A stretch of DNA of 64,000 nucleotides from Diplonema japonicum (lineage: Eukaryota; Euglenozoa; Diplonemea; Diplonemida; Diplonemidae): the NCBI GenBank assembly GCA_964019335.1, contig OZ025688.1:434001-498000 (forward strand), in the 5' to 3' direction. Shown in pieces: positions 1-10,935 of the stretch. The notes below the pieces were generated by a model. That model was not told the DNA's origin. It ran no database searches and saw only the letters and a program-made list of their open reading frames with translations. Each line of letters begins with the position of its first letter. The first letter of the stretch is position 1. Both the position numbers and the translations under genes were made by a program.

Positions 1-1117
1 TCTCGACGCTTGCCTTCTCCAGCACACACGAGAATATCTTCGCAGCGGGTTCTTTTTCTGCGCAGTTCGCCATTTACGACACAAGAATCCCCGGCAAGGG
101 TGTCGCCATGGTGACCCGTGCCCACAGGGGCGGCATCACACATATGAAGTTCACGCCATGCGGACGATACCTCGCAACAGCCGCACGAAAAGACGGCAAA
201 ATCAAGCTGTGGGACACAAGGTTGACGGGCAGGACGTGGTCCGGGGAGTTCAGGGACGTGGAGGAGACAGGTGCTGCGATGCACAGGGAGGTGCCGACAA
301 ACCAGCGAATCACCTTCGACATCGACCCCTCGGGGACTGCTTTGTACAGCGGGTGCAGATCGGGTTCTTTGAAAGTGTTCAACTTGCAGGACCCGCAAGC
401 TGCCTGCGTGTCGATCCCTGTCTGCGACCACTCCCTGAACGGCGTGCACCACCACCCCACGCTGCCCATTCTCTCGCTCACCACAGGGGAGAGGGCCTTC
501 AAGGTGAAAAAAGATTGCAGCGATACTATCAAACCCCTTTCCATGTGGGCACTGCGCCCACGTGCGCGCACACCCTCGTCGTCGTCGTCGTCCTCTAGCA
601 CCTCTTCCGAATCGGAGGACTGCGACAGTCTTGTGAAAGAGAGTCTTGATGCTGGTGTTACGGTTGCCACTGAAATACCCGAAACAGCTGCTGATCAGGT
701 ACCCGAGACGTTGCCGGTTCTGGAAGCAGGCGCTGTGTTACCTGAGCCTGTTCAAGAGACTGCCAACCTTTTGCCGGTTCTGGAAGCAAGCTCTGTATGT
801 GTGGAAGACGAGGATGAATCCCTGTCCGTGTCCAGCGTCTCGGACAGCATCATCGACACAGCGGACCCCCCAAGCGACATCGAATGCGGCAGTGAAGAGG
901 GAGACCAGGTATGCTTTGCTAATATACAATACGCGCACAGCTTCCGGAGTACCCGGAGTCGACCTCCACGTTGGAGTTGTTCGCAGGGGTGTCGAAGACG
1001 TTCAGGTTGTTCGTCCCCGAGGCCCCCGTGGCAGCAGAAGAGACGGAAACGGTGCCAGCGAAAACGGAAGAAGACACCAAGCTGGATGAGAGCACGGGGC
1101 TGACGGGGCTGCCTTGA
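1..1117 (+). CDS. WRAP53: WRAP53/TCAB1-like WD40 protein, 5' partial
   Basis: The frame is open from the first bases, so the N-terminus lies outside the window. Exons are 1-908 and 941-1117, joined by a 32-nt intron. WD40-type blades are visible: FAAGSFSAQFAIYDTR, then a GGITHMKFTPCGRYLATAAR blade ending KLWDTR, then NQRITFDIDPSGTALYSG. The NQRI-FD-DP-G order and the later NGVHHHPTLPILSLTTG segment match the WRAP53/TCAB1 (yeast Swt21-like) family. In animals that family binds CAB-box RNAs and telomerase RNA and helps deliver them to Cajal bodies. Beyond the propeller is a Ser-rich, then acidic Glu/Val-rich tail of about 180 residues that the core family lacks. It contains a short repeat (LPVLEAG/LPVLEAS). 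Only 60 bp separate its stop from the next gene's ATG. Orthology to WRAP53 is inferred; the WD40 nature is clear. Confidence 0.8.
909..940 (+). other. 32-nt cis-intron in WRAP53-like gene
   Basis: Begins GTATGC and ends GCACAG, with a CTAAT branch-like motif. It lies exactly between codons. Without removal the frame reads into Arg-rich nonsense. With removal it continues as LPEYPESTSTLELF to an acidic end and a stop at 1115-1117. Confidence 0.85.
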
Positions 1118-1177
1118 TCGTGTATCATTATTCTTTTTCCATCTAACTTGCACCCGTCATATCACACTCAAGGTCAC

Positions 1178-3472
1178 ATGGAGAGGCTATCGCTTGTGTC
1201 CGATGTGGTGGTCGAACTGTGGACCCACTTCGTGGAGTTGGTACACTGCGACGGGGACACCGCCCTGACGAAGAAGAGGAAGGACGTCGTCGTGGCCATC
1301 GTGATCACCGTTTGTGTGGCGACAGGGTTTGCGTTCTTCATCAATGCGATCACCGGGCTGGACTACTCGTATGCAGTATCGGCCATCAGAATATATCTGT
1401 TCACACCACTCTTCATCATGCCGTGGCTGCTGTACACAAAGCGATGTCCCGAGGTGCTTGTCGTGGGACTTGTCTGGTTCATATTCTTCGGTGTTCTCGT
1501 CTCCGACTGGGGTGCAGCTTCCTCCATGGAGGGTATCCGCTACTGGCCCTTCTTTTTTATCATTGTGAACATCCTCTTTGTGTGCGAGATGCCCGACACG
1601 CAGTCCATGTACGTCTTGCTCGCCGTGTCGCTGTGGATGATCATTGACACCATTGAAAGCAGCTTCAGGATAGGCATCTACGACCTGGGATGGCCAGACT
1701 ACGACAAAAGGAGTCAAATGTGCAATTGTTCAAAGCCGCCATGCAGTACACCAGCCAACTCAGGCTCGTTTGTGTTCTACTTGTTCACTCTGTACCTGAA
1801 CTTCTACATGACAAGGTACTACGTGAAGGAAGCGATCAGCGAGAAAAGAAAGATGGCGGAATGCATAACCGCCATAGGTGCCGTCGGAGGGTACCTTGCC
1901 TCCTTCGACCTTGACAATGCAGAGCGGGAACTGAAGCTAGCGATGCTGACGGAAGGACTTGAATCGGAACTGATGGCAATGCTGTCCAACCTCAAGGCGT
2001 ACAGACCATACCTGCCTGAAGCTTTGTTCGAGGTGCGCCACTCGCCACACATGGTGCAGCCTCCAGTGGTGAGTCTTGAAAACCCCTTGGCTTTCGTCTT
2101 CACAGGGTTCCACGAGGCAGAGCTTCTATGGGATCAAATGCACGGGATGCGGGAGGCTCTCCGCAGGTACACGCAACTCTTGAAAAGCTCATTGCATTTA
2201 CACTCTGGATACGAGGTACGGGCAGCAGGTGAGACGGGCTTCTATGTTTTCGATAACCCGTTGAACGCCCTTAACTTCTGCCTAGACTTGCAGCACGCCG
2301 TGATAAGCAGGGACTGGAAGCCCATCCTCGAGGGGAAAAAGCTAGAGATCAAAGTTGGGCTTCACATGGGTCCCTGCACGTCCGAGTTCCACTCCACCTC
2401 AGGACGGTGCAACTACGTCGGCAACAGCGTCACCATGGCGTCCGCCATCCAAACCTACTGCACGGGGAACGCACTCGCAGTCTCCGACGATGTGTATAAC
2501 TTCGTGTTGCAGAAGTCCCCCGAAATGCTGCAGAACGTGACCATCATTCCAATAGGCGCGGAAGGGAAGTTCTCCGTTCGGCTGTTAATCAGTGAAAAGT
2601 CTCTCAAAGCACGAGGACGTCAGTTAGCCAACCCACTAAACCCCCTAGAGAAGGAGGAGCTCACGCATAGGAGAATGAGTCCCGTGAATAGGCCACACAC
2701 ACTTTTATGGCAGCAGCTGAAGAAGATCGAAGTAGCGACGGTGGGCGCGATCGACCTGCTGGGGGATGAGGAGCAAATCTCCGAGAAGCTGACGGAACGA
2801 GTGCCGCGAATCGTGGCTCTGATAGGGAGAACAGACGGGTCGGTCGTGACACTCATTGGGTCCAAAATGTATGTGGGGTGGAACACCGCCAAGACGTGCC
2901 CGACTCACTTGGAGAATGGTTTCAGGTTTGTTAACATGATAACGCGGGATCCCCTAGTCGAGGAGTATGCTGTGGGACTGGTGTGCGGGACAGTGCACCA
3001 CGGCAACGTGGGTGAGACCAGCAAGTTCATGGACCTCTTGGGCCAACCTGTCAGTCTTGCAGGATATTTGTGTTCAGGTGCAAGACTGCTATGTTGTTTG
3101 TGTCTGCATGCAGCGGAACCCGGGTGCGACTGCATTGCTGCAAACCATCCTGATCTGAAGCAGCACTCACGCCCTGTTGACACATGGCGCCTTTCAGACG
3201 GGGCGATGGTGGTGTACCAGCTGAAACCGGACTTGAATACGTTTGACTGGGCATGGTCACATTCGTACTGGGCTGCTTTTGACAACAAAGCGCATATGCT
3301 GATCCACCACCACGCGAGCGACGACGATGAGACAGCCTCGCGTGCCGCGGATCTGCTGAAGAACAACGCCCACCTCTATGATTTCAGTGTCTCCTCCAGC
3401 CCCAAGGGTCAGCGTCTTTCCAACGAGAACAATGCATATGACAAGGTACACCAGATAATACGCGACAACTAA
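1178..3472 (+). CDS. Multi-TM protein with degenerate nucleotidyl cyclase domains
   Basis: 764 residues from the first ATG; the frame extends 5' only to a TTG. Residues about 30-210 hold roughly six hydrophobic segments. A class III adenylate/guanylate cyclase-like domain follows at about 300-450, and a second, weaker one at about 535-640 (IGSKMYVGWN, GTVHHGNVGETSKF). Known active cyclases need two metal-binding Asp residues and an Asn/Arg pair. Here the first Asp position reads FVFTGF, the second reads GETGF, and the V-N-x-A-x-R motif reads VTMASAI. All key positions are changed, so I infer a pseudo-cyclase, perhaps a partner or regulator of an active enzyme. Membrane cyclases followed by a second cyclase-like domain are known to me from kinetoplastid-type protists. 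The location is membrane with a cytoplasmic C-terminus. No intron is needed. Confidence 0.8.
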   Translation: MERLSLVSDVVVELWTHFVELVHCDGDTALTKKRKDVVVAIVITVCVATGFAFFINAITGLDYSYAVSAIRIYLFTPLFIMPWLLYTKRCPEVLVVGLVWFIFFGVLVSDWGAASSMEGIRYWPFFFIIVNILFVCEMPDTQSMYVLLAVSLWMIIDTIESSFRIGIYDLGWPDYDKRSQMCNCSKPPCSTPANSGSFVFYLFTLYLNFYMTRYYVKEAISEKRKMAECITAIGAVGGYLASFDLDNAERELKLAMLTEGLESELMAMLSNLKAYRPYLPEALFEVRHSPHMVQPPVVSLENPLAFVFTGFHEAELLWDQMHGMREALRRYTQLLKSSLHLHSGYEVRAAGETGFYVFDNPLNALNFCLDLQHAVISRDWKPILEGKKLEIKVGLHMGPCTSEFHSTSGRCNYVGNSVTMASAIQTYCTGNALAVSDDVYNFVLQKSPEMLQNVTIIPIGAEGKFSVRLLISEKSLKARGRQLANPLNPLEKEELTHRRMSPVNRPHTLLWQQLKKIEVATVGAIDLLGDEEQISEKLTERVPRIVALIGRTDGSVVTLIGSKMYVGWNTAKTCPTHLENGFRFVNMITRDPLVEEYAVGLVCGTVHHGNVGETSKFMDLLGQPVSLAGYLCSGARLLCCLCLHAAEPGCDCIAANHPDLKQHSRPVDTWRLSDGAMVVYQLKPDLNTFDWAWSHSYWAAFDNKAHMLIHHHASDDDETASRAADLLKNNAHLYDFSVSSSPKGQRLSNENNAYDKVHQIIRDN

Positions 3473-3670
3473 CAAACAAAAAGAGACAAATAAAAACTCT
3501 GGATGTGGGGCCAAGGTTTGTGTTGCCTTCATACATTGTAAGTGTTCTGTTTTTCTAAACAGAAGGAAGAATGAAGATAGTTGTTTTTACTACTACTTTT
3601 TATCCCCCCCCTTTTTTTTGTTCCTTCTGTGGGTTTTTTCCTGTTACCATAAAAAGGTTCAAATAAAAAG
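3473..3670 (+). other. Intergenic: U-rich tract before glycine decarboxylase
   Basis: 198 bp with C7/T8 runs and a T-rich stretch ending about 20 nt before the ATG. No gene seen. It may hold the 3' end of the cyclase-like gene and the 5' leader of the next. Confidence 0.4.
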
Positions 3671-5842
3671 ATGCTGAGGCTTCGAGGTGCTGACATCAAC
3701 AAAGTGGCCAGGCAGCTGGCCCGGTACCTGACAGAGCGTGCGAACGAGTTCCCCGCCCTGGACACGCTTACCGAGAGGCATCTTGGCATCAATGAGGTGG
3801 ACGCGCAGGTGATGCTCCGTGACGTGAAGGCAGCATCCATGGACGAGTTTATCAACAGTGTTATCCCTACCTCGATCTACAAGCAGGTAGAACTCCCCGA
3901 TGAGGCAGACGTCCCCGGAGAGAAAGCGTGGCTTGAGATCATCCAGCAGATCATGGACAAGAACTTGCTGAAGAAGCAGTGCATTGGGATGGGCTACTAC
4001 GAGGCCAAGCTCCCTAATGTCATCCTCAGGAACCTCATCGAGAGCCCTGGCTGGTACACCCCATACACCCCGTACCAAGCGGAGATTGCCCAGGGCCGTC
4101 TTGAATCTCTCATGAACTACCAGCAGATGGTGATCGACCTTACCGGCCTCCCCCTTGCCAACGCATCGCTCCTCGACGAGGCTACCGCCGTCGGCGAAGC
4201 CGTTGGCCTTTCCCAGGCCCACTTCAAGAACAAGCGTAAGAAGGTCTTCTTCGACAAGAACATGCACCCCGCCTCGATCGCTGTCGCCACCACCCGTGCT
4301 GAGGGCTTCGGTGTCGAGGTGATTGTCGGTGACGTCTTCACTGCCGACCTCTCCGACCCCAGTCTGGCGCTCATCTGCTGCCAGTACCCCGACACATACG
4401 GGTCCATCTCCCAGTACAAATCGCTCTTCGCAGAGGCTAAGGAAAACAAGGTGCTCTCATGCTGCGCATCTGACCTCCTCGCCCTGACGCAGCTCACACC
4501 CCCCGGCGAGCTTGGGGCGGACATCTGCTGTGGGTCCACTCAGCGATTCGGTGTGCCCCTCGGCTTTGGTGGGCCGCATGCTGCCTTCTTCGCGACGCAG
4601 CAGGCACACGCCAGGATCACTCCGGGTAGGATCATCGGTGTGTCGCGCGACAAGGACGGCAACAGCGTATTCAGGATGGCCCTGCAAACAAGGGAGCAGC
4701 ACATCAAGAGAGAGAAGGCTACATCGAACATCTGCACGGCACAGGCGCTGCTTGCTAACGTGGCTTCCATGTATGCTGTGTGGCATGGGCCTGAAGGGCT
4801 GAAGAAAATCTCCAGCGATGTTCACTTGAAGACGAAGGTTGTGGCCTTCGGTCTGCAGCAGGCGGGCTGCAAGATCATGAGCGCCCACTACTTCGACACG
4901 CTGCACGTTGAGGTGCAGGACGCGAAGGACTTCGTGCTCAAGTGCGAGGAGCAGGGCGTCAACATCAGGTACGTCGACGAGACCCACGTGGGCATCTCTT
5001 TGGACGAGTGCACTGAGCAGAAGCACATCGTCGGCATCCTCCTGGCAGCCGGCCTCGACGCGGAGGCTATCGACATCGCTGAACTCAAGAAGCAAGCTGA
5101 GGGGCTCAAGGCCATTCCCGCCGATCTGGTGAGAAGCTCGCGCTTCCTTGAGCACCCCATCTTCAACTCCTACCACTCAGAGACGGAGCTCATGAGGTAC
5201 ATCTACAAGTTGGAGAAGAAGGACATGGGCCTGAACACCTCTATGATCCCCCTTGGGAGCTGCACCATGAAGCTCAACGCCGCCGTTGAGATGCTGCCCA
5301 TCACATGGCCTTCCATCGCATCCCTGCACCCGTTCGTGCCTGTGCACCAGGCAGAAGGGTATGTCGAGATGCTGAAGGACCTCGAGGACAGGCTGTCCAT
5401 CATCACAGGCATGGACGCAACGTGCATCCAGCCCAACAGCGGTTCGCAGGGTGAGTACACTGGTCTGCGTATTATCAAAGCGTACCATGAGAGCAGGGGC
5501 GAGGGGCACAGGGATGTGTGCATCATCCCGTCATCGGCGCACGGGACCAACCCGGCGTCGGCTGCCATGTGCGGGCTGAAGATTGCTGTCGTGAAGTGCA
5601 CCCCTGAGGGCGCCATAGATGTTGACGACCTGAAGGTCACGCTTCATGAGAAGTACCCTGGCCGTGTGGCTGCTATCATGATCACGTACCCCTCCACTTT
5701 CGGGATCTTCGACGAGAACATCAAAGAGATCACCAGCATGGTGCACAGCGAGGGTGGCCAGATCTACATTGACGGTGCCAACATGAACGCGCAGATGGGC
5801 CTCGCCTTCCCAGGTGAGTACGGCGGCGACGTGCTGCACTTG

Positions 5843-5874
<32 letters not shown>

Positions 5875-6529
5875 AGGAGGCGGACCGGGGATGGGACCAA
5901 TTTGCATGAAAAAGCACCTGGCTCCCTTCATGCCAGACACAGCATCCCCTGGTATCCCATGCGGCGGAGACCAACCAATGGGACAGGTCAGCCAGTCACC
6001 GTACGGCTCTGCAGGTGTTCTGCCCATTTCGTGGACTTACATTAGATGCATGGGGTACAAGGGTCTGAGGGAGAGCAGCAAGATTGCCTTGCTGAACGCG
6101 AACTACATGATGACGAAGCTTGGGGCGCAGTACCAGATCCTGTACGCGGGATTGCAGGGGAGATGCGGACATGAGTTCATCGTTGACTTGAGGCCGTTCA
6201 AAAAGACTGCCGGTGTTGAAGTTGAAGACGTGGCAAAGCGATTGATAGACTACAACTTCCATTCGCCGACCATGTCCTTCCCTGTGGCTGGGACACTTAT
6301 GATAGAGCCTACGGAGTCGGAGTCCAAGAGGGAGCTGGACAGGTTCATTGATGCCATGCTCATGATTCGGGAGGAGATCAGGAAGATCGAAAACGGTACT
6401 TACTCTCCTACAGACAACCCTCTCAAGAACGCCCCCCACACCATGAATTCTGTTATTAGCTGGGATTACTCTTACTCTATTGAGGAAGCTGTGTACCCTG
6501 TTCCTTCGCTGAGGTACAACAAGGTGTGA
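3671..6529 (+). CDS. GLDC: Glycine dehydrogenase (decarboxylating), P-protein of the glycine cleavage system
   Basis: 952 residues, the usual length of the single-chain eukaryotic P-protein, in one exon. The PLP-dependent enzyme decarboxylates glycine and passes the aminomethyl group to the lipoyl arm of H-protein, in mitochondria. Family landmarks: TERHLGI near the N-terminus, [74 protein letters not shown], and the PLP lysine in [19 protein letters not shown] at about Lys728. The first 25 residues are rich in Arg/Leu with few acids, compatible with a mitochondrial presequence. Its partners (T, H and L proteins) are not in the window. Coding GC contrasts sharply with the A/T runs on both sides. 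Confidence 0.97.
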
Positions 6530-6553
6530 TTTTTTTTTTTTTTTGGGAAGGGG

Positions 6554-6587
<34 letters not shown>

Positions 6588-8976
6588 GGCATGGCCCACC
6601 TGTAGCCGTATTAACAGTGCCTTCGGTGACAGGAACTTCGTGTGCACCTGCCCGCCCATTGAGGACTACATTTAAAATTTTTCAAAAAAAAAAAAAAATC
6701 GGGAAAAAAAATGAAGTAAGGTACGAAATAAAGTAATGGAAAAAAAAAAAAAAAAAGAGAATATTACTACAAAACGAGGAAGTTTTTTTTTTCTTCATTA
6801 AAGAAGGGTAGCAGGGGGGGGTAAGGGTTTTTTTCTCCCTTTTCTTTTCTTCTCTTTTTTATTCACCATCATTTTTTTTTTTTTTTTTTTTTGCTTTTTT
6901 TTTAATTTTGTCAAAAATAAGGTATCCTCTTTTTTTTATATTCAATATTCATTTGGAGGATGTTCGAATGCAAGGAAAGAAAAAAAAAAAAGGAAAAAGG
7001 AGAAAACCGACAACAAAATATAGCCCAGGTTGGGGGACGTGCCCCACCCTCCTTTCATTCTCTATTGCCGGGCTATTTTCTCCCTTTTTAGTGTGTCATT
7101 TTTAACAAATTGCGCACAGCAGTGGCTGCAATTTTATTTTTTTTTTTTAAAAAAAAAGAAAGACGAGGAAAAGAAAAAAAAAAAGCTAGATCGTGTTGAT
7201 GTATGAGATCAGTACATTTTTGTTTCCCCTTTGCTTGAACAAAAAAAGAAAAGAGGGGGAAAAAAAAGCAATAATTGTCAATCGAATTATTGTGTGCTTT
7301 TTTTAAAATTTGCACAAAAAAGAAAAATAACAACAAAATTGCCAACTTTTTTTTTTTCTTCTATTTTTTTTTCCCCGCTAATTCTCCGAGATATGAATGC
7401 TTGTTCATTCTTTTTTTTTTTTTTTTTTCTCTTTTTGTCCACCTGAATAATGAAACGTGATTTTTTTTTTTTATTTTTCAAAAAAAAAAAAGAAAACCCT
7501 GGGATTCAACCGGGAAAAGAGTTATTTTTTTTAATGTCTCTTTTTTTTTTTTTTTTAAATTCAATGGTTGTGTTTGTTTTTTTTTTCTTTTTTTTTCCGT
7601 AACGAACAAGCCCTGCATTTTTTTCTTTTTTTTTTTACTTGTATTTTTTTTTGGTGACACAATGTCTATTGCTGCGTGAGAAGGACGGTTGCCAATTTGT
7701 TTTTTTTCCCCCCCCCATTCCCACCCTGTTGTGTCAAACATACATGCCTGGCAGAAAAAAAAAAAAAAAAAATATTCAGGGATAACTGCAACTGTTTGCG
7801 TGAGGAGTAAAAAAAAAAAATAATAATAATAATAATAATAATGGTGCAAGTTATTACCTCCGCCGCCCCCCCCCCCTTTTTTTGCTTTTTCAAAATATCA
7901 ATGTTTTTTTTCTTTCTTTGTTCCGCGAGCTTGTGCATCTTTTTTTTTTTTTTTAAAGAAAAGAGAATAAGAGAGAGATAGAGGGGAAAAAAAAAGAAAT
8001 GGGAGATGGAAATGATATTTTTTTTATTGTATTCTCTGTCATTTCCCTGGCTATTCATCCCCCCCCCGAAAAAAGAGAGAAGAACCGAAAAAAAAGCCGG
8101 AAAGGAGGTATTCTTCCCTTCACTTTGCTTGCATTTGCTGTGTATTCTTTTAAAAAAAAGAAGGGTAGCGAGTCATAGACTTAGTCCAAGTAAAGAAGAA
8201 AAAAAAAAAGAAAAATCGGCAAACAACTGCTCTTGGGTTATAATACTCGTAAAATTTCTTTTTTTTTTTTCTTTTTTTTTTCTTTTTTTATTCTTGCCTT
8301 TTTCTCCCGTTACGCGAGAAAGAAAAGAAACAAAACAATAACAAAGAAATAAGAGAGGGGAAGAAAAAAAAGAAAAAAAAAGAAAAAAAGAAAAAAAAAA
8401 ACGAAGAAGAGAAAGGAGGGGAAGGGGGGAAAAAGATTCTACTTTTTTTTTTTTTACTTCTCTCTCCTCTTTATTTCCCACACTGAAGGGTTTATAGCTG
8501 TCTTAACACGTTTTCCCAACCCGCGGTGTTTTCTTTCCCCCCCCCCTTTTTTTTTCTTTCTCCTCTCTCCTCTTCATTTTTTTTTTCCCCCATCTTTTTT
8601 TTTTTTGCAACTCAGACCCTCTGTACTTGATATGGAAAAACAGCTTTTTTTCCCCCCTTTTTTTCCCATGTGGGTCGCCTCCCCCCCTCCATCACCCTCC
8701 CTCTCACTGTAGCATTTAAAAAAAGAAGAAATTTAAAAAGATTGGTGGTGTTGTTGCTAGCAAACTCCCCCCCCCCCCCCCCCCCCCCATCATCATGGTA
8801 CTTTTGTGATTTCTTCTTTTTTTTTTTCCCTCGCCAGGTAATTATCCTTTATCCCCTCCCCTCCCCCTTATCCACACATTCATTATTTATGTTGGTCCTG
8901 AAGATTTTTTTTTCTTTTTTTTTCAATACATTCTTACAGGGAGAGAAGAAAAGAGGAAAAAAAAAAAGAAGAAAAT
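6530..8976. other. 2.4-kb homopolymer-dominated intergenic region
   Basis: Almost entirely runs of A, T, C and G of 8-30 nt, with a (TAA)n microsatellite near 7820-7843 and poly-C at 8767-8788. Short ORFs here are low-complexity Lys/Phe translations of the runs. No gene, tRNA or element recognised. The last 40 nt (ending in CATTCTTACAG at about 8939) look like a splice acceptor for the next gene. Confidence 0.6.
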
Positions 8977-9219
8977 ATGCTAAGGTACATAATTTACACC
9001 ATTCTTCTTGTTGCGTATGTGGTGTCACCTGTGGACTTTATACCTGATTTCATACCTGTAATAGGGCAGCTGGATGATCTATTCGCTGTAGGGTGGTGGA
9101 CATGGACGAGCCTGCCGCGGTTGCTGCGCCAATTTGGGTACTTCTGTCTCGCGGTTGTTGTCATTACTGGTGTGTTCTACGTGCAATCTGTGATGCTGGG
9201 AGAAAGCACAAGCAGTTAA
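8977..9219 (+). CDS. Small DUF1232-type membrane protein
   Basis: 80 residues, two hydrophobic stretches (about 4-35 and 52-70). Between them lies SPVDFIPDFIPVIGQLDD, a near-perfect DUF1232 signature (SPIDLIPDFIPVLG-LDDL). The family is found in small bacterial YkvA-like proteins and at the C-terminus of animal RNF170, a membrane ubiquitin ligase. No RING finger is present here, so this is the domain alone. The ATG follows an A-rich leader and, 38 nt upstream, a pyrimidine-rich stretch ending in ACAG. The molecular function of the domain is unknown to me. It stands alone in a 5-kb region otherwise free of convincing genes. Confidence 0.75.
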   Translation: MLRYIIYTILLVAYVVSPVDFIPDFIPVIGQLDDLFAVGWWTWTSLPRLLRQFGYFCLAVVVITGVFYVQSVMLGESTSS

Positions 9220-9461
9220 TGAAGGCAGGGAGGATATATAAAAAAATAAAGGGGAAAACTACGTGCACGGAACCAAATAACTTTTTTTTTCCACTTTTTA
9301 CTGTAACCACCAACAATTTCCCTTATGCAACCACTAACTTTTTTTTCCACCGCCCACGACATTTCTATGCCTCATTGGGGAGAAGTACATCAGCCAGATC
9401 TCGGCTTTAAATCACGAAACGTCTTGCCAACTTCAAGAAGAAAATTCTTGGTGTCCGACGT

Positions 9462-9685
9462 TGGAAAAAAAGTTGTAGGTTCCGTGGACGGTGGAAAAGA
9501 AGTTCTTACTTACATGGTTTAGTGGAAATAAAAATAGGTTACCGTGGAGAGTGGAAAACCTTTACAAAAAACCATTTGAGTGGAAAAAGAGTTGTGGGTT
9601 ACCGTAAACAGTGGTGGAAATTCTACTTACAGACTTGGGTGGAAAAAAAAAGTTAACCGGTTACTGTGCAGGTTGTTTTTCTCAT
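9462..9685 (+). repeat. Degenerate tandem repeat, about 60 bp x 3.7
   Basis: Units start at about 9462, 9523, 9581 and 9640 (61, 58, 59 bp, then partial). Each begins TGGAAA plus A-rich, then a GGTT-CCGT block, AGTGGAAA, a pyrimidine-rich part and a TTTAG/TTGAG/TTGGG end. The units have diverged by substitutions and indels. No coding capacity. Confidence 0.7.
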
Positions 9686-10235
9686 AAAAAAAAAAAATAA
9701 AATAAAAATGATTCTTTCGTTACAATTCTGGAAAAGAAGAACTACTACTAACCTTTTTTTTTTTCTTTTTTTTTTTTCTTTTTTTTTTCCTCCACCCCTT
9801 TTTTTTTCCTTCCCGTGTTATAAAGCACATGTATAGGGAATGGGGGAACGAGAAAAAATAAAGGGGAATCCTGTTGAGGGTCAATATACAAGAAAGGTGA
9901 AAAAGAGAGTGGGAAAAAAAAAGAGAAAGAAAAAAGGTCCAACCTGCAAGGTGAATATAGCTAAGCTCATCTTTGTGCCCTGCTGTTTACTATTGTTATG
10001 CCTTCTTGTTGGTTGTAAAAAAAAAAAAAAAAAAAAAGTGGAAAATAAAGGGAGGGGTTTAATCTATAATACCCTCGGTTGTTATCGCAGGAAAGAAATG
10101 ATATTTTTTCGTTTCTCATTCTTCGCAGCCTTCTCCGCTGACTTAAGATGCGCACCCGTATCTTTTTTTGTTTTAATGTCGCAATGCTCCTCTTTTTTTT
10201 TCTTTTTTTTTTTCCCCCTTTTTTTTTCTTTGCAG

Positions 10236-10310
10236 AACGAGTCTTTGACTTGTCTAAACAAAAGGGGAACGTTGGCAACGTGTTTCGGGTTTTACAAACT
10301 TCTCTGGGTT
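10236..10310 (+). repeat. Dispersed repeat, copy 1
   Basis: Starts AACGAGTCTTTGACTTGT and continues through an ACAAAAG-GGAACGT block. A second copy lies at 40928-41010. Both follow a long T-rich tract; this copy is preceded directly by TTTGCAG, a splice-acceptor-like end. Nature unknown. Confidence 0.6.
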
Positions 10311-10516
10311 TTACCCGGCACGTACAAACAACGGCCAGTTTCTCTTTTTTTTTTTTTCTTTTCTTTTTTTTTTAGAAAAAAACCCATTTTTCTGTCGAGG
10401 CAAAAAAGAGAAAAAAAAAAAAAAAGAAATCCTTATGACTATATGTCTTTCTGTTGTTCGAAAATTTTTTGCTCGACACAAGTTGCACCTAGTTATAATA
10501 GCTATTTATTTGCAAC

Positions 10517-10624
10517 AAATTATGGCCATAATTTACTCGAGAACCGTGGGTTTTTTGGCCGAGGGCCCGCAGGGCCCGAGGTCAAAAAAAACGGTTCGAG
10601 AGTAAATGGGATGGCCATATTTTG
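10517..10624. repeat. Long inverted repeat (hairpin), arms about 32 bp
   Basis: The left arm reads ATGGCCAT, ATTTACTC, GAACCG. The right arm is its complement with a few mismatches. The loop side is rich in GGGCCC. It lies at one side of the decayed element and may be its subterminal hairpin. Confidence 0.7.
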
Positions 10625-10935
10625 GCGCAAGGTAAGTAATTTTATCTGATAGTTCAGAAATTGAGTCACTCCGAGTGACCGAGAAAGTGGGCCAAAAACC
10701 CAAAACCAAATTATGAGCTATCAACTGTCAATAATAGCTATCAAATTATGAAAAACGGCCTATTTTCAGCTGATTCAGGCGGAAGTGCAGTGACCCTACA
10801 CATTTTTAGTCCCCCGGACAACCCTGTTGACCTGTGACTGAAAGGCACCTTTCCAGGTTGTTCTCCGTTACACGAAGACCCCTGAAGAAACCGCATACAA
10901 ACAAGGCACGGTACAGCAAAAAGCGGTTCAACGGC

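Noticed and set aside
7818-7843. TAA triplet run as a CRISPR or regulatory repeat.
   Set aside because: It is a plain microsatellite. No spacer-repeat pattern exists anywhere in the window.
6908-8481. Many Lys/Phe-rich ORFs in the homopolymer desert.
   Set aside because: They are translations of A and T runs with no conserved motif. Similar ORFs occur on both strands.
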